DNA of 64,000 nt from JAHEJA01 sp965656445 (GTDB lineage: Bacteria > Pseudomonadota > Alphaproteobacteria > Rhodobacterales > Rhodobacteraceae): assembly GCA_965656445.1 (NCBI GenBank), contig CBFHKO010000007.1, positions 1 through 64,000 on the forward strand, given 5' to 3'. Within the stretch, counting starts at the first letter, position 1, and each line of letters starts with the position of its first letter. Positions 16,874 through 25,380 of the stretch are shown one piece after another. A program made the translations under genes and the position numbers. Below the pieces are notes generated by a model that saw nothing but the letters and a program-made list of their open reading frames with translations, ran no database searches and was not told the DNA's origin.

Positions 16874-17779
16874 ATGCTTAGGTTCGGTATTTTTACGGTA
16901 GCAACATTTTGTGCGCATATGGCGCTTGCCCAAGATGTCCCGCTTCCTGCGGCGGTTGAAGACTATCAACAGGCCCAAGAGGAAAAATTTTCCAAGTTGT
17001 TGAAGGGTGCTGAACAGACACCACTTTTTGCCAAAACTGCTGCACAAGCCCGCGCAGCCTTGCCCAAAGGCGAGCGCGTTATTGTGGTCAACTTGCCCAA
17101 TCAAATGCTCTATGCTCTTGAAGCAGACGGCAGCCTTGCGGAGGCTATAAAAATCGGAATAGGCAAAGTTGAAACCCCCACACCAATCACCAAGGGTAAA
17201 GTCACATCTATTAAGTATTTCCCCGATTGGACGGCATCGCCCTCAATCGCATTGGAGCGCATTGATTTTCGCGTCACTCAAGGGAGCGCCGTCGTGAAAG
17301 ACTTATCAGACGGCAGCATTTGGCGACCAGATCGCCGCGTTGAGGATTTGTTCATTGCTGTGAAGCAAGACGAAACAGGATCGGACACCGGTGAAGAACG
17401 CCAGTTTTCCACTACTGACATAACAGGTCAGCGAGCTGCATTTTATATTCCACCAAGTAACACTGGACCGATGGGTCAGTTGAAATTTGAAATCTCAGGA
17501 ACCGATGGATATTACCTGCACGACACCCCTGATCATAGTGTGTTTGATGGGAATGATCGTCTGGTCTCACATGGCTGCGTTCGCGTATCTGACATGCCTA
17601 AGTTGGCCGCATGGATCAATGGGGTCGATGTCAACGACATATCCGAAAAGATTGAAATAGAGGAAATGCGATACGAAGCGGCGCGTTCTGTCGACGTGTA
17701 TTTTGCGTACTTCCTTGAAACGGATTTTGAAGGGTCTGTTCAATCGCATAGTGATGTCTATGGGCTAATGGGTGAATAA
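16874..17779 (+). CDS. Periplasmic L,D-transpeptidase (YkuD domain)
   Basis: Cell-wall cross-linking or protein-attaching enzyme. An N-terminal signal peptide is clear (FGIFTVATFCAHMALA, cleavage before QDVPLP). After a helical linker the YkuD domain begins at ERVIVVNLPNQMLYALE. The catalytic motif is complete: HDTPD...SHGCVRVSDMPKLA with nucleophile Cys in HGCVR. The length of 301 is within the family range. Its TAA shares a base with the ATG of the extensin-like gene, so the two periplasmic proteins are made together. Confidence 0.9.
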   Translation: MLRFGIFTVATFCAHMALAQDVPLPAAVEDYQQAQEEKFSKLLKGAEQTPLFAKTAAQARAALPKGERVIVVNLPNQMLYALEADGSLAEAIKIGIGKVETPTPITKGKVTSIKYFPDWTASPSIALERIDFRVTQGSAVVKDLSDGSIWRPDRRVEDLFIAVKQDETGSDTGEERQFSTTDITGQRAAFYIPPSNTGPMGQLKFEISGTDGYYLHDTPDHSVFDGNDRLVSHGCVRVSDMPKLAAWINGVDVNDISEKIEIEEMRYEAARSVDVYFAYFLETDFEGSVQSHSDVYGLMGE

Positions 17780-18381
17780 TGAGACTGGTTACGGGTATAA
17801 TTTTTGGGCTTCTTTCTTGTCAGGTTGTTTTGGCTGATACCACGCAAAAGCCGATGATCTGTGATGACGTTCGATTGATTGGTGAAAAAGCGGCATCGCC
17901 AAGTGATAAAATGGAATCGCTATGTGGGATTGATGATCCTGTGAAAGTCACAGAAGTCTCAGGGGTCTCTCTGAGCCAGACATTGTTTGTGGATTGCCAA
18001 GCTGCTGTCGCATTGGCAGATTTGGTTGAAGAAACGATTGTTCCAGAAGCAATCGCACATTTTAAAGAGGCTCCAGTGACCATCGGTTTGGGCACGGGAT
18101 ATCAATGTCGCAAGCGTAGTGACGGGGTTGGTAAAAAAATCTCACAACATGCGCTTGGAATGGCTGTTGATATAATGAGTTTCGAGTTTGCAAAGAAGGG
18201 TGTGTTAACGGTTGAGGACGGGTGGCGCGATCGTCGCAGAAAAGACTACAAATTTTTGCGCAAAATAACAGATGCAGGATGTGGGACATTCACGACATCC
18301 TTGTCCCCTGACACCAATGCTCAACACACAGATCACATGCATTTTGATATGAAAAAGCGTAAGTCACCTTGGTGTGAATGA
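17779..18381 (+). CDS. Extensin-like family protein, likely LAS-type peptidase fold
   Basis: Secreted protein of 200 residues matching the extensin-like C-terminal family (PF06904), common in alphaproteobacteria. A signal peptide is visible (TGIIFGLLSCQVVLA). The domain carries CGIDDPVKVTEVSG, YQCRKR, SQHALGMAVDIMSF and HTDHMHFDMKKR...CE. The H...D...H arrangement resembles LAS metallopeptidases (VanY/MepA), which suggests peptidoglycan cleavage; activity has to be inferred. It overlaps the L,D-transpeptidase stop by one base. Confidence 0.84.
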   Translation: MRLVTGIIFGLLSCQVVLADTTQKPMICDDVRLIGEKAASPSDKMESLCGIDDPVKVTEVSGVSLSQTLFVDCQAAVALADLVEETIVPEAIAHFKEAPVTIGLGTGYQCRKRSDGVGKKISQHALGMAVDIMSFEFAKKGVLTVEDGWRDRRRKDYKFLRKITDAGCGTFTTSLSPDTNAQHTDHMHFDMKKRKSPWCE

Positions 18382-18417
18382 AGTAAATATTTTATTATCA
18401 ATCTGACCTTCTTCAGG

Positions 18418-18434
18418 CCCCGCTTCATACGGGG
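18418..18434 (+). terminator. Weak hairpin after the extensin-like gene
   Basis: CCCCG and CGGGG enclose a seven-base loop, followed only by TACTTT. It may attenuate read-through into galU. The T-tract is poor. Confidence 0.28.
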
Positions 18435-18500
18435 TACTTTGGCTGTGGCGTAAGTTTAACAAAATTGATATATTGAGCGAAATTAGTTGAATGAGATCAC

Positions 18501-19322
18501 ATGTCAAAAATTAATAAAGCCGTTTTTCCTGTTGCTGGTTTCGGCACGCGTTTCTTGCCCGCAACAAAAGCAATGCCCAAAGAGCTCTTGCCGATTGTCG
18601 ATAAACCTCTGATCCAATATGCGGCTGAAGAAGCGATTGCCGCAGGTATTGAAACCTTGATTTTTGTGACGGGCCGCAACAAGCGCGCTATTGAGGATCA
18701 TTTCGATAGCAATCAAGAATTGGAAATGGCCTTACGTTTAAAAGGTAAGCTCGATCAGGCGGATCGCGTTCGCAATATCTTGCCAAAGGGTGTTGAGTGT
18801 ATTTTTGTGCGTCAACCTGAACAATTGGGATTGGGGCATGCCGTTCTTTGTGCAGAACGCGCTGTGGGTGATGAACCGTTTGCTGTATTATTGGCCGACG
18901 ATTTTCTAACCTATGACGGTGCCGGCGTAACGGCAGATTTGGTTAGGAATTACGACTCATCTGAAAAAACTCAATTGAGCGTCATGCAGGTGGATGGGCC
19001 GGATATTTCCAAATATGGCGTTGTCGATCCAAATGCGGAAACTGGTTCTGTGGCCGGATTGGTTGAAAAGCCGAATTTTGAAGAGGCGCCCTCAAATCTA
19101 GCGAGCATCGGTCGCTATGTTTTGACGCCTGACATTTTTTCAATTCTACGCGATCAACCCGCAGGGGCTGGTGGTGAAATTCAACTCGCCGATGCGATTA
19201 ACACGCAGGCGGCGCAAGGAAACGTAGAAGCGGTGACATTGTCAGGACAAAGGTTCGATTGTGGAAGCGTTTCAGGATACCTGGATGCGATTTCATTTAT
19301 GGCGAATAAACTGGGTTATTAA
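18501..19322 (+). CDS. galU: UTP--glucose-1-phosphate uridylyltransferase
   Basis: Makes UDP-glucose from UTP and glucose-1-phosphate for surface polysaccharide synthesis. The nucleotidyltransferase signature is complete: GFGTRFLPATKAMPKELLPI, the substrate Lys in DKPLIQYAAEEA, QPEQLGLGHAVLCA, LADD, and VEKPNFEEAPSNLASIGRYVL. At 273 residues it is slightly shorter than enterobacterial GalU, mainly at the C-terminus. The start is fixed by MSKINKAVFPVAG. It lies alone after the cell-wall pair, which fits an envelope context. Confidence 0.94.
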   Translation: MSKINKAVFPVAGFGTRFLPATKAMPKELLPIVDKPLIQYAAEEAIAAGIETLIFVTGRNKRAIEDHFDSNQELEMALRLKGKLDQADRVRNILPKGVECIFVRQPEQLGLGHAVLCAERAVGDEPFAVLLADDFLTYDGAGVTADLVRNYDSSEKTQLSVMQVDGPDISKYGVVDPNAETGSVAGLVEKPNFEEAPSNLASIGRYVLTPDIFSILRDQPAGAGGEIQLADAINTQAAQGNVEAVTLSGQRFDCGSVSGYLDAISFMANKLGY

Positions 19323-19386
19323 GCTACCCAACTTGTCTTTGAGTGGATGTGCTTTAGCTGACTGGTGAACATCCTAGGACAGCTTG

Positions 19387-20916
19387 ATGCAAAACGATGC
19401 TACTGTAATCATTATCCTTGGGGACCAATTGTCCCCAAGCATTTCCTCTTTGAAAAATGCCGACAAATCGCGCGATGTGATTGTGATGGCCGAAGTCTCC
19501 GCTGAGGCGAGTTATGTGCCGCATCACAAGAAAAAGCTCGCCTTTGTGTTTTCAGCAATGCGTCATTTTGCAAATGACTTACGCGCGCAAGGCTGGGATG
19601 TGGTCTACGTCACCTTAGACGATCCTGACAATTCTGGGCATCTTGTGTCAGAGGCGGAAAGGGTTATGGCCGCGCGTGGGATATCCAAAGCGGTTGTGAC
19701 AGAACCATCAGAATATCGGCTCAAGTCGGCATTTGAGGCTTGGGATCAAGACTGTGATATTTTGCCAGATGATCGTTTCATCGCCAGTCATGCGGAATTC
19801 CAAACTTGGGCTGAGGGGCGCAAACAGTTGCGCATGGAATACTTCTATCGCGACATGCGGCGAAAAACTGGATTGCTCATGGCTGCGGACGGCCCTGTTG
19901 GGGGACAGTGGAACTTTGATGCGGAAAATCGCAAGCCAGCCAAGGGCGATCTGTTTATGCCAAAACCTTTGGAGCATGCTCCAGATCAGATAACGCGTGA
20001 CGTGATTGATTTGGTTGAGCAACATTTCCCAAACAATTTCGGTAGTTTAGATGGGTTTTGGTTTGCGGTTACGCGTGAAGATGCTCTTCAAGCACTTGAT
20101 CATTTCGCGACAACAACCTTGCCATTGTTCGGGGATTATCAGGATGCGATGCTACAGGATGAGCCATATTTGTATCATTCAATTTTGGCGCAATACCTGA
20201 ACATTGGCTTGCTGACGCCGCTTGAGATTTGTCAAAGAATTGAGAGAGAATATTATGACGGCACCGCGCCTTTGAACGCGGTTGAGGGATATATCCGACA
20301 AATTATCGGGTGGCGCGAATATGTGCGAGGGATCTACTGGCTCAAGATGCCAGCCTATGTCGGCGAGAATTTTTTGAACGCCAAACGGGATTTACCAGAT
20401 TTCTATTGGACGGCTGAAACGGACATGCTCTGCCTATCCCAAGCGGTTTCTCAAACGCGCGATAACGCCTATGCCCATCATATACAGCGTCTCATGGTGA
20501 CAGGTAACTTTGCCATGCTTGCAGGAGTTGATCCGTTTCAAGTCCATGAATGGTATCTATCTGTTTATGCGGATGCCTATGAGTGGGTCGAAGCGCCCAA
20601 TGTCATCGGAATGAGCCAATTTGCGGATGGTGGGCTTTTGGGATCAAAACCCTACGCGGCAAGTGGGAACTACATAAACAAAATGTCGAATTATTGTGGG
20701 TCTTGCAAATACGATGTGAAACAAAAAACGGGGCCAAGGGCCTGTCCCTTTAATCCGCTTTATTGGGATTTTCTCATCCGTAATGAGGATGTGCTTCGCG
20801 GCAATCCGCGTCTGTCACATGCCTTTCGAACATGGGATAAAATGACCGATGACAAGAAACATGATTACCGACAAAGCGCCAAAGCCGTCTTAGAAAACCT
20901 TAGCCCGCAAGGTTGA
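19387..20916 (+). CDS. Iron-sulfur bacterial photolyase/cryptochrome (FeS-BCP, PhrB/CryB type)
   Basis: Photolyase-related protein of the PF04244 group, whose studied members (Agrobacterium PhrB, Rhodobacter CryB) carry FAD, a lumazine antenna and a 4Fe-4S cluster and include (6-4) photolyases. From ATG 19387 it has 509 residues. Four Cys at 349, 437, 440 and 453 (CGSCKYD...RACPF) have the spacing of the PhrB cluster ligands C350/C438/C441/C454, offset by one. The N-terminal domain begins IILGDQLSPSISSL. A TTG lies three bases upstream; AGGA is 7 bases before the ATG. It converges on the next gene with a 17-base overlap. Confidence 0.93.
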   Translation: MQNDATVIIILGDQLSPSISSLKNADKSRDVIVMAEVSAEASYVPHHKKKLAFVFSAMRHFANDLRAQGWDVVYVTLDDPDNSGHLVSEAERVMAARGISKAVVTEPSEYRLKSAFEAWDQDCDILPDDRFIASHAEFQTWAEGRKQLRMEYFYRDMRRKTGLLMAADGPVGGQWNFDAENRKPAKGDLFMPKPLEHAPDQITRDVIDLVEQHFPNNFGSLDGFWFAVTREDALQALDHFATTTLPLFGDYQDAMLQDEPYLYHSILAQYLNIGLLTPLEICQRIEREYYDGTAPLNAVEGYIRQIIGWREYVRGIYWLKMPAYVGENFLNAKRDLPDFYWTAETDMLCLSQAVSQTRDNAYAHHIQRLMVTGNFAMLAGVDPFQVHEWYLSVYADAYEWVEAPNVIGMSQFADGGLLGSKPYAASGNYINKMSNYCGSCKYDVKQKTGPRACPFNPLYWDFLIRNEDVLRGNPRLSHAFRTWDKMTDDKKHDYRQSAKAVLENLSPQG

Positions 20917-22129
20917 GCTGTCGCAAGATTGAGGGAATTTGTTTCTTCATTGCAAAGAACCCTTTTGTGGCATGCGGCCAACACAGGCTGTCATAGGGAC
21001 GATGTTTTTGTTGCAAAGTGATCCCGTGTTTAGCGAGCGCAGGTACAAGAGCGGCGATCGTATCGGCAACTGGCCCCACGGGGGCCGCCGACATCACCAC
21101 ATGTGTTGTTTGAGACGCGCGCGCCAATTCAATAATGGCGGCTTCAATCGTTGCGGGGGTTTCAATGCCGCCGCTATTTTCAAATTCGCACAGCGCATTC
21201 GTGAGCGCATCATCGGCGAACGCGACCACTTTGTGGCTTGTGCCAGAAGGCGACCTTTGAGCGGCACAAGAGAGGCCGATGGCGGCTCTAGGGTTAGCTT
21301 GTGTGGACAGGTCCGGTCGTACATTATCATCCGTTAACAATAGAATGTAGTCGTCGGGGGTTGGCGTTAAATCATAGTTTAGAGCCCGTTTCGGGTGCTC
21401 TCTTTCGTCCTCCAGAGGATGCGCAGTATTCGACAGTTGTCCGGTAGGATCAAAGCGATTTCCTGTGTATTTTGCGATATTGTCTGGGCGGGCGAGATAG
21501 GTTTTCCCTTTGGTGTGCAGACCCGCACCCCAGCGCCAACTCAGAGTGTTCGAGGCAGGATCGCCGTCCAAAAGATGTTTCAAAAAGAAATCCGCGCCCA
21601 GTTGCCACGGTAACTTAAGCGTAAAAATCCAGATCGAGGCAAACCACATACGTGCATGATTATGCAAATATCCCGTTTCAACCAATTCCCGCACCCAATG
21701 ATCAAAGCATTCAATGCCCGTTTGCCCGTTTAAGGCCACATTCAAATCAGGTGAAGGACTTTGGTCCATTAAAAGATCCCGTTGAGTACAATAGTCCGAC
21801 CAGACTGTTGGGCGATGTTCGAGCCAGCCCTTGAAATAGCTACGCCAAAATACTTCCTGAATGAATTTTTCAGCCCCTTGAAGGCTATGTTTGGCGAGAA
21901 CAGCGCTTAGAACGTCCTGCTCTGAAATCACGCCATGCCGTATCCAAGGCGAGAGAACAGACACGTTTGATCGCTGTGTTGATCCGAAATCATAGTTGCG
22001 TTTTGCGGCATAGTGGCGACCACTCCGCGAGGCAAATTTGTCCAGACGTGCCAAAGCACTGGATCGGTCCGCCGTGAACTCAAGCGTTTCTTCTTGCGCG
22101 TCAAACGCAAACAAATCAGATGTGCTCAT
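20900..22129 (-). CDS. Photolyase-superfamily protein with apparently permuted domain order
   Basis: FAD-binding cryptochrome/photolyase homologue of 409 residues. Residues ~15-225 match the helical FAD domain: VSVLSPWIRHGVIS near 56, FIQEVFWRSYFKGW near 90, GYLHNHARMW near 153, SWRWGAGLHTKGKTY near 197. The usual N-terminal alpha/beta antenna domain is missing from the front. Instead residues ~259-400 look like it: ILLLTDDNVRPDL, KVVAFADDAL, THVVMSAAPVGPVADTI, then LAKHGITLQQKHRPYDSLCWP...KGFFAMKK. This reads as a circular permutation; see findings. ATG 22129 overlaps the DUF2256 stop (ATGA); an upstream in-frame ATG at 22156 lies inside that gene. Confidence 0.85.
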   Translation of the reverse strand: MSTSDLFAFDAQEETLEFTADRSSALARLDKFASRSGRHYAAKRNYDFGSTQRSNVSVLSPWIRHGVISEQDVLSAVLAKHSLQGAEKFIQEVFWRSYFKGWLEHRPTVWSDYCTQRDLLMDQSPSPDLNVALNGQTGIECFDHWVRELVETGYLHNHARMWFASIWIFTLKLPWQLGADFFLKHLLDGDPASNTLSWRWGAGLHTKGKTYLARPDNIAKYTGNRFDPTGQLSNTAHPLEDEREHPKRALNYDLTPTPDDYILLLTDDNVRPDLSTQANPRAAIGLSCAAQRSPSGTSHKVVAFADDALTNALCEFENSGGIETPATIEAAIIELARASQTTHVVMSAAPVGPVADTIAALVPALAKHGITLQQKHRPYDSLCWPHATKGFFAMKKQIPSILRQLNLAG

Positions 22130-22263
22130 CCTGCTCTCCGACATTTCTGTGAACAATATTTAACCTCATCCCAAACTTTCGCCCATTTCTTGCGCCAAAC
22201 AAAGGGTCGCCCGCAGGTCACACAATCTTTGCTGGGAAGGTCTGATTTCTTGCGCATCTTCAT
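22126..22263 (-). CDS. DUF2256 small zinc-finger-like protein
   Basis: A 45-residue protein starting MKMRKKSDLP, recognisable as DUF2256: CxxC in KDCVTCGRPFVWRKKWAKVW and CxxxC in VKYCSQKC, four Cys spaced for one zinc. Function is unknown, but the family is habitually found beside photolyase/cryptochrome genes, as here. It lies seven bases after the stop of the photolyase gene and its own TGA overlaps the ATG of the permuted photolyase homologue, so the three form a tight operon. An inner ATG (MRKKSD) at 22257 is also possible. Confidence 0.88.
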   Translation of the reverse strand: MKMRKKSDLPSKDCVTCGRPFVWRKKWAKVWDEVKYCSQKCRRAG

Positions 22264-22270
22264 GGGGGTC

Positions 22271-23758
22271 TCACAATGGCAGGCTAAGTTGATCGGGGGA
22301 CGCCTTGGCTGCGCGTCGTTTAGGCGTCTTTTTACGGCTTGCGTGTTTGGCTAAAACTTTGGCTTTGTCCGCTTGGAATCCATAGGTTGAGCGCACGGGC
22401 CAAATACGCTCTTTGGCAGTGCGCGCCGCCTCTATGGGGTCAACAATGGGATGCGGATAGAGTTTGCCCAAGACCTGTCCTGCATTTTCGGCCTTCCAAG
22501 GCTCTTGCAGATAGGGATCGCTGATTGCGGACAATTCGGGCACCCAACGGCGGGTAAAGATACCTTTGGGGTCTTGGTCATGGCCTTGTTTGATGGGGTT
22601 ATAGATACGGATGGTGTTGATCCCTGTGGTGCCCGATTGCATTTGAACTTGGCTCCAATGTATGCCTGGTTCATAATCCGTAAAATATCGTGCCAAGACC
22701 TGTCCCGTTGCCCGCCAATCGAGCCAGAGGTGGTAGCTCGCAACTGCCATGACCATTGCCCGCATTCGAAAATTAAGCCATCCCGTTGAGCGCAAGCTGC
22801 GCATACAGGCATCCACAAAAGGGAGCCCAGTTTCCCCGTTTTCCCATGCTTTCAATCTGATCACATCAGGGTCTAAAGGGCGCAATCCATCATAAGCTGG
22901 GTGCATGTTTTCAAATTCCAGCCTTGGTTCGTCTTCTAGTTTTTGCATGAAATGGCAATGCCAATGGAGGCGGGCATTGAATGCCTTTAGCGCCCCGCGC
23001 CATTGTGGTGTCCGCGGCTCAGTTTGCGCCCTCCACGTTGCCTGTGCGACCTCGCGCATCGACATTGTGCCCCATGTCAAATGTGGGGACAGTCGCGAAC
23101 ATGCCGCTTGACCCAAGAGGGGCGAGGACATCGCGCTTCGATATGTCCGTCCACGGCGATTAAGGAAGGAATGAAGGGTCTCAATCCCCTGTTGACGCCC
23201 CCCTTGTTGCCGATCTCGACAGCCATCGGTCGTGAGGCTTAGACGGCTTGAGAAATCGGGCCACTCATCACTGGTGTTGATTGGCGTTAGTCTGGGAGCG
23301 GATGTAACAGGCTGCGCCATAAAATGATCCCACTGCCCAGCCCAGCCGTTGCGCGAGCTGAGGCGGCGAACGACGCCCGTGTTTTGGATCTCATGCCACG
23401 CGATCCCGTTGTCTTTGCACCACTGCGCCACGTGTTTGTCACGATCAAAGGACCACATGTTGCCGGTTTCTTCATGAGACCAAATATCCGTCACTGGATA
23501 GGTCGCGGTGAGCGCGCTCAAGCATTGCACAGCATCCCCGAACATAACGACAAGTGGTTGGCCAAGCCGCGCCAAATCTGCATGTAAGTCGCGCAAACTG
23601 TCCTGAACAAAGTGCCACTGTCTCAGGGACGCATCTTTTTGCGCCCATAATTCAGGTTCCACAATATAAACAGGCAACACAGGCCCACGCTCCGCTGCTT
23701 TTGACAGCGCGGCATGATCCTCAACCCGTAGATCCCGCTTGAACCAAACGATGTGCAA
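22271..23758 (-). CDS. Deoxyribodipyrimidine photolyase / cryptochrome
   Basis: Full-length photolyase-family flavoprotein of 495 residues in the normal domain order. The N-terminal antenna domain begins IVWFKRDLRVEDHAAL. The FAD domain has SRLSPHLTWGTMS, LHWHCHFMQKL, TGLPFVDACMRSLRSTGWLNFRMRAM, and the flavin/substrate region HWSQVQMQSGTTGINTIRIYNP. The C-terminus is a Lys/Arg-rich tail (HASRKKTPKRRAAKA). It may repair CPD lesions or act as a light sensor; the branch is not settled by eye. First gene of the minus-strand operon with DUF2256 and the permuted homologue. Confidence 0.89.
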   Translation of the reverse strand: MHIVWFKRDLRVEDHAALSKAAERGPVLPVYIVEPELWAQKDASLRQWHFVQDSLRDLHADLARLGQPLVVMFGDAVQCLSALTATYPVTDIWSHEETGNMWSFDRDKHVAQWCKDNGIAWHEIQNTGVVRRLSSRNGWAGQWDHFMAQPVTSAPRLTPINTSDEWPDFSSRLSLTTDGCRDRQQGGRQQGIETLHSFLNRRGRTYRSAMSSPLLGQAACSRLSPHLTWGTMSMREVAQATWRAQTEPRTPQWRGALKAFNARLHWHCHFMQKLEDEPRLEFENMHPAYDGLRPLDPDVIRLKAWENGETGLPFVDACMRSLRSTGWLNFRMRAMVMAVASYHLWLDWRATGQVLARYFTDYEPGIHWSQVQMQSGTTGINTIRIYNPIKQGHDQDPKGIFTRRWVPELSAISDPYLQEPWKAENAGQVLGKLYPHPIVDPIEAARTAKERIWPVRSTYGFQADKAKVLAKHASRKKTPKRRAAKASPDQLSLPL

Positions 23759-23927
23759 AACTCAGCTCACTCTTTGTTAAATGGAATAGCTAGTGCCGCG
23801 TGTTCGGAATTCAATTTAAGCGCGTTGTGAAAAATTGATTGAGTAGGGAATTCATTAATTGGCTTCCCCTTAGATTGATTTATGATCACTCTAAAGTAGT
23901 ATTTAATTAATTTAGGAGGCACAGCAA

Positions 23928-25343
23928 ATGGTCGGAATGACGATCGCAGTCGTAGCAATTTTAACAATTTGGATTTGTGTCCAAATATTACCTGACAATT
24001 TCGAAAAATATAAAAGCTTTTCACTCATTGGATATGTGTTGGCTATTGGTTACTTTGCTGTCTCGGCGTTCAACGGAATGTTTTTCTACGCTGAGCCAGG
24101 TTTTAAATATCACGTGCGGACCATTACCGGTCAGGAAAAAATGATTTCTGACACAGGTTACAACCTATATTTATTTGGGAATGTGAATGCTTGGAAGAAT
24201 GCGATGTCGGTTCAATCCTTGGAATCGGGTGTTGGCGCCAACAATCAAGTGTCCTCAGAAACAGAAAGCAGCCTGATGAGCGCCAGCCTCCCTGCGCAAT
24301 CTCTCGTATTCTTGGACCAAGTAGATGCAGCCGTGACAGCGACGGCGCGGTATGAATTGCCATCAGATCAAGATGGATTTTTGAAAATGGCGCGTCTCTA
24401 TCGCTCGCCTGAGAATTTGCTGAGAACCGAATTGATCCCAGCATTTCAGGAAACTTTGGGCGCAACGGCGGCCCTTATGTCTGCGGAAGATTACTTCCAA
24501 GGTGGGAAAACAGAATTTAATAATGAATTCCAACGTCAGATGGAAAATGGCATCTACATTGTGCGCCGTGTCGAAGAACGCGTCACAGTGGAAGCACCCG
24601 CACAGGGGTCTGCAAATGCCTCATTAGGTACTGAGCAACAAGATTATGGGGATCAAACAAAAACTGTTTTTACAGTGCGCAAAATTGTTGATTCAAACGG
24701 TCAGCCTCAGAGAAAAGAACAAAGTTTTACCAAATTTGGGATCACTGTGACGTCTGCTCGGATTACAGGCGTGGACCCGAATGAAGAATTCAAAAAGCGT
24801 ATGCGCCTGCGACAGCAAGCGGCGGCCGATCGTGCCATTGCTCGTGAACAACGCATTCAAGAAGAAGAGCAAAGACTATTAGCAATTGCCAAAGGCGAAA
24901 GAGAAGTGGCCGAACGACAAGCCCAAGCAAAGGTGCTTCAGATTGAGCGGACAACCAATGCTGAAACTGAGAAACAGCTCGCGATTACAGAAGCGCGCAA
25001 GCTCAAAGAGCAAGCGGAAATTGATCGTGATCGCTCTAGTATTCTGTTGGAAAAGGCTGAGATTGATGCGCAGTCTGTGAAAGTGGCTGCAGATGCGGAA
25101 GCCTATGCAAAGGCAGCCGTCCTTGAAGCGGATAACGCCTTGGCGCAAAAGTTGGAGACTGAATTAGAAATCCAAAAGGTTTGGGCGGATGCCTATTCTC
25201 GCCGGAATGTCCCACAGTATGTCTTTGGCACGAGCGGAGGATCAACTCCGACAGGAAGTGACGAAGAAGCACGACTTTTGGAACAGCTTCTGACAATGGA
25301 ATATGCAAAACGACTTGAGTATGATCGCTCCCTTGCAGACTAG
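23928..25343 (+). CDS. SPFH/Band-7 domain membrane protein
   Basis: Stomatin/prohibitin/flotillin-type protein of 471 residues. Two hydrophobic segments at the N-terminus (residues ~4-21 and ~33-52) precede a Band-7-like domain (FFYAEPGFKYHVRTITGQEKMI...). A long charged coiled coil rich in Glu, Ala, Gln and Arg spans about residues 290-420 (RQQAAADRAIAREQRIQEEEQ...). It probably assembles into membrane-associated oligomers. AGGAGG sits just upstream of the ATG. It is monocistronic and converges on the LuxR-type gene with a gap of under 40 bases. Confidence 0.82.
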   Translation: MVGMTIAVVAILTIWICVQILPDNFEKYKSFSLIGYVLAIGYFAVSAFNGMFFYAEPGFKYHVRTITGQEKMISDTGYNLYLFGNVNAWKNAMSVQSLESGVGANNQVSSETESSLMSASLPAQSLVFLDQVDAAVTATARYELPSDQDGFLKMARLYRSPENLLRTELIPAFQETLGATAALMSAEDYFQGGKTEFNNEFQRQMENGIYIVRRVEERVTVEAPAQGSANASLGTEQQDYGDQTKTVFTVRKIVDSNGQPQRKEQSFTKFGITVTSARITGVDPNEEFKKRMRLRQQAAADRAIAREQRIQEEEQRLLAIAKGEREVAERQAQAKVLQIERTTNAETEKQLAITEARKLKEQAEIDRDRSSILLEKAEIDAQSVKVAADAEAYAKAAVLEADNALAQKLETELEIQKVWADAYSRRNVPQYVFGTSGGSTPTGSDEEARLLEQLLTMEYAKRLEYDRSLAD

Positions 25344-25380
25344 ACACAGAGTTGGCGCAGATATTTTCTGCGCCATTCAA

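Noticed and set aside
23767..24024. Minus-strand 85-codon frame over the SPFH promoter and start
   Set aside because: Composition is random-like, it covers the SPFH ribosome-binding site and 5' end, and no family is recognisable.
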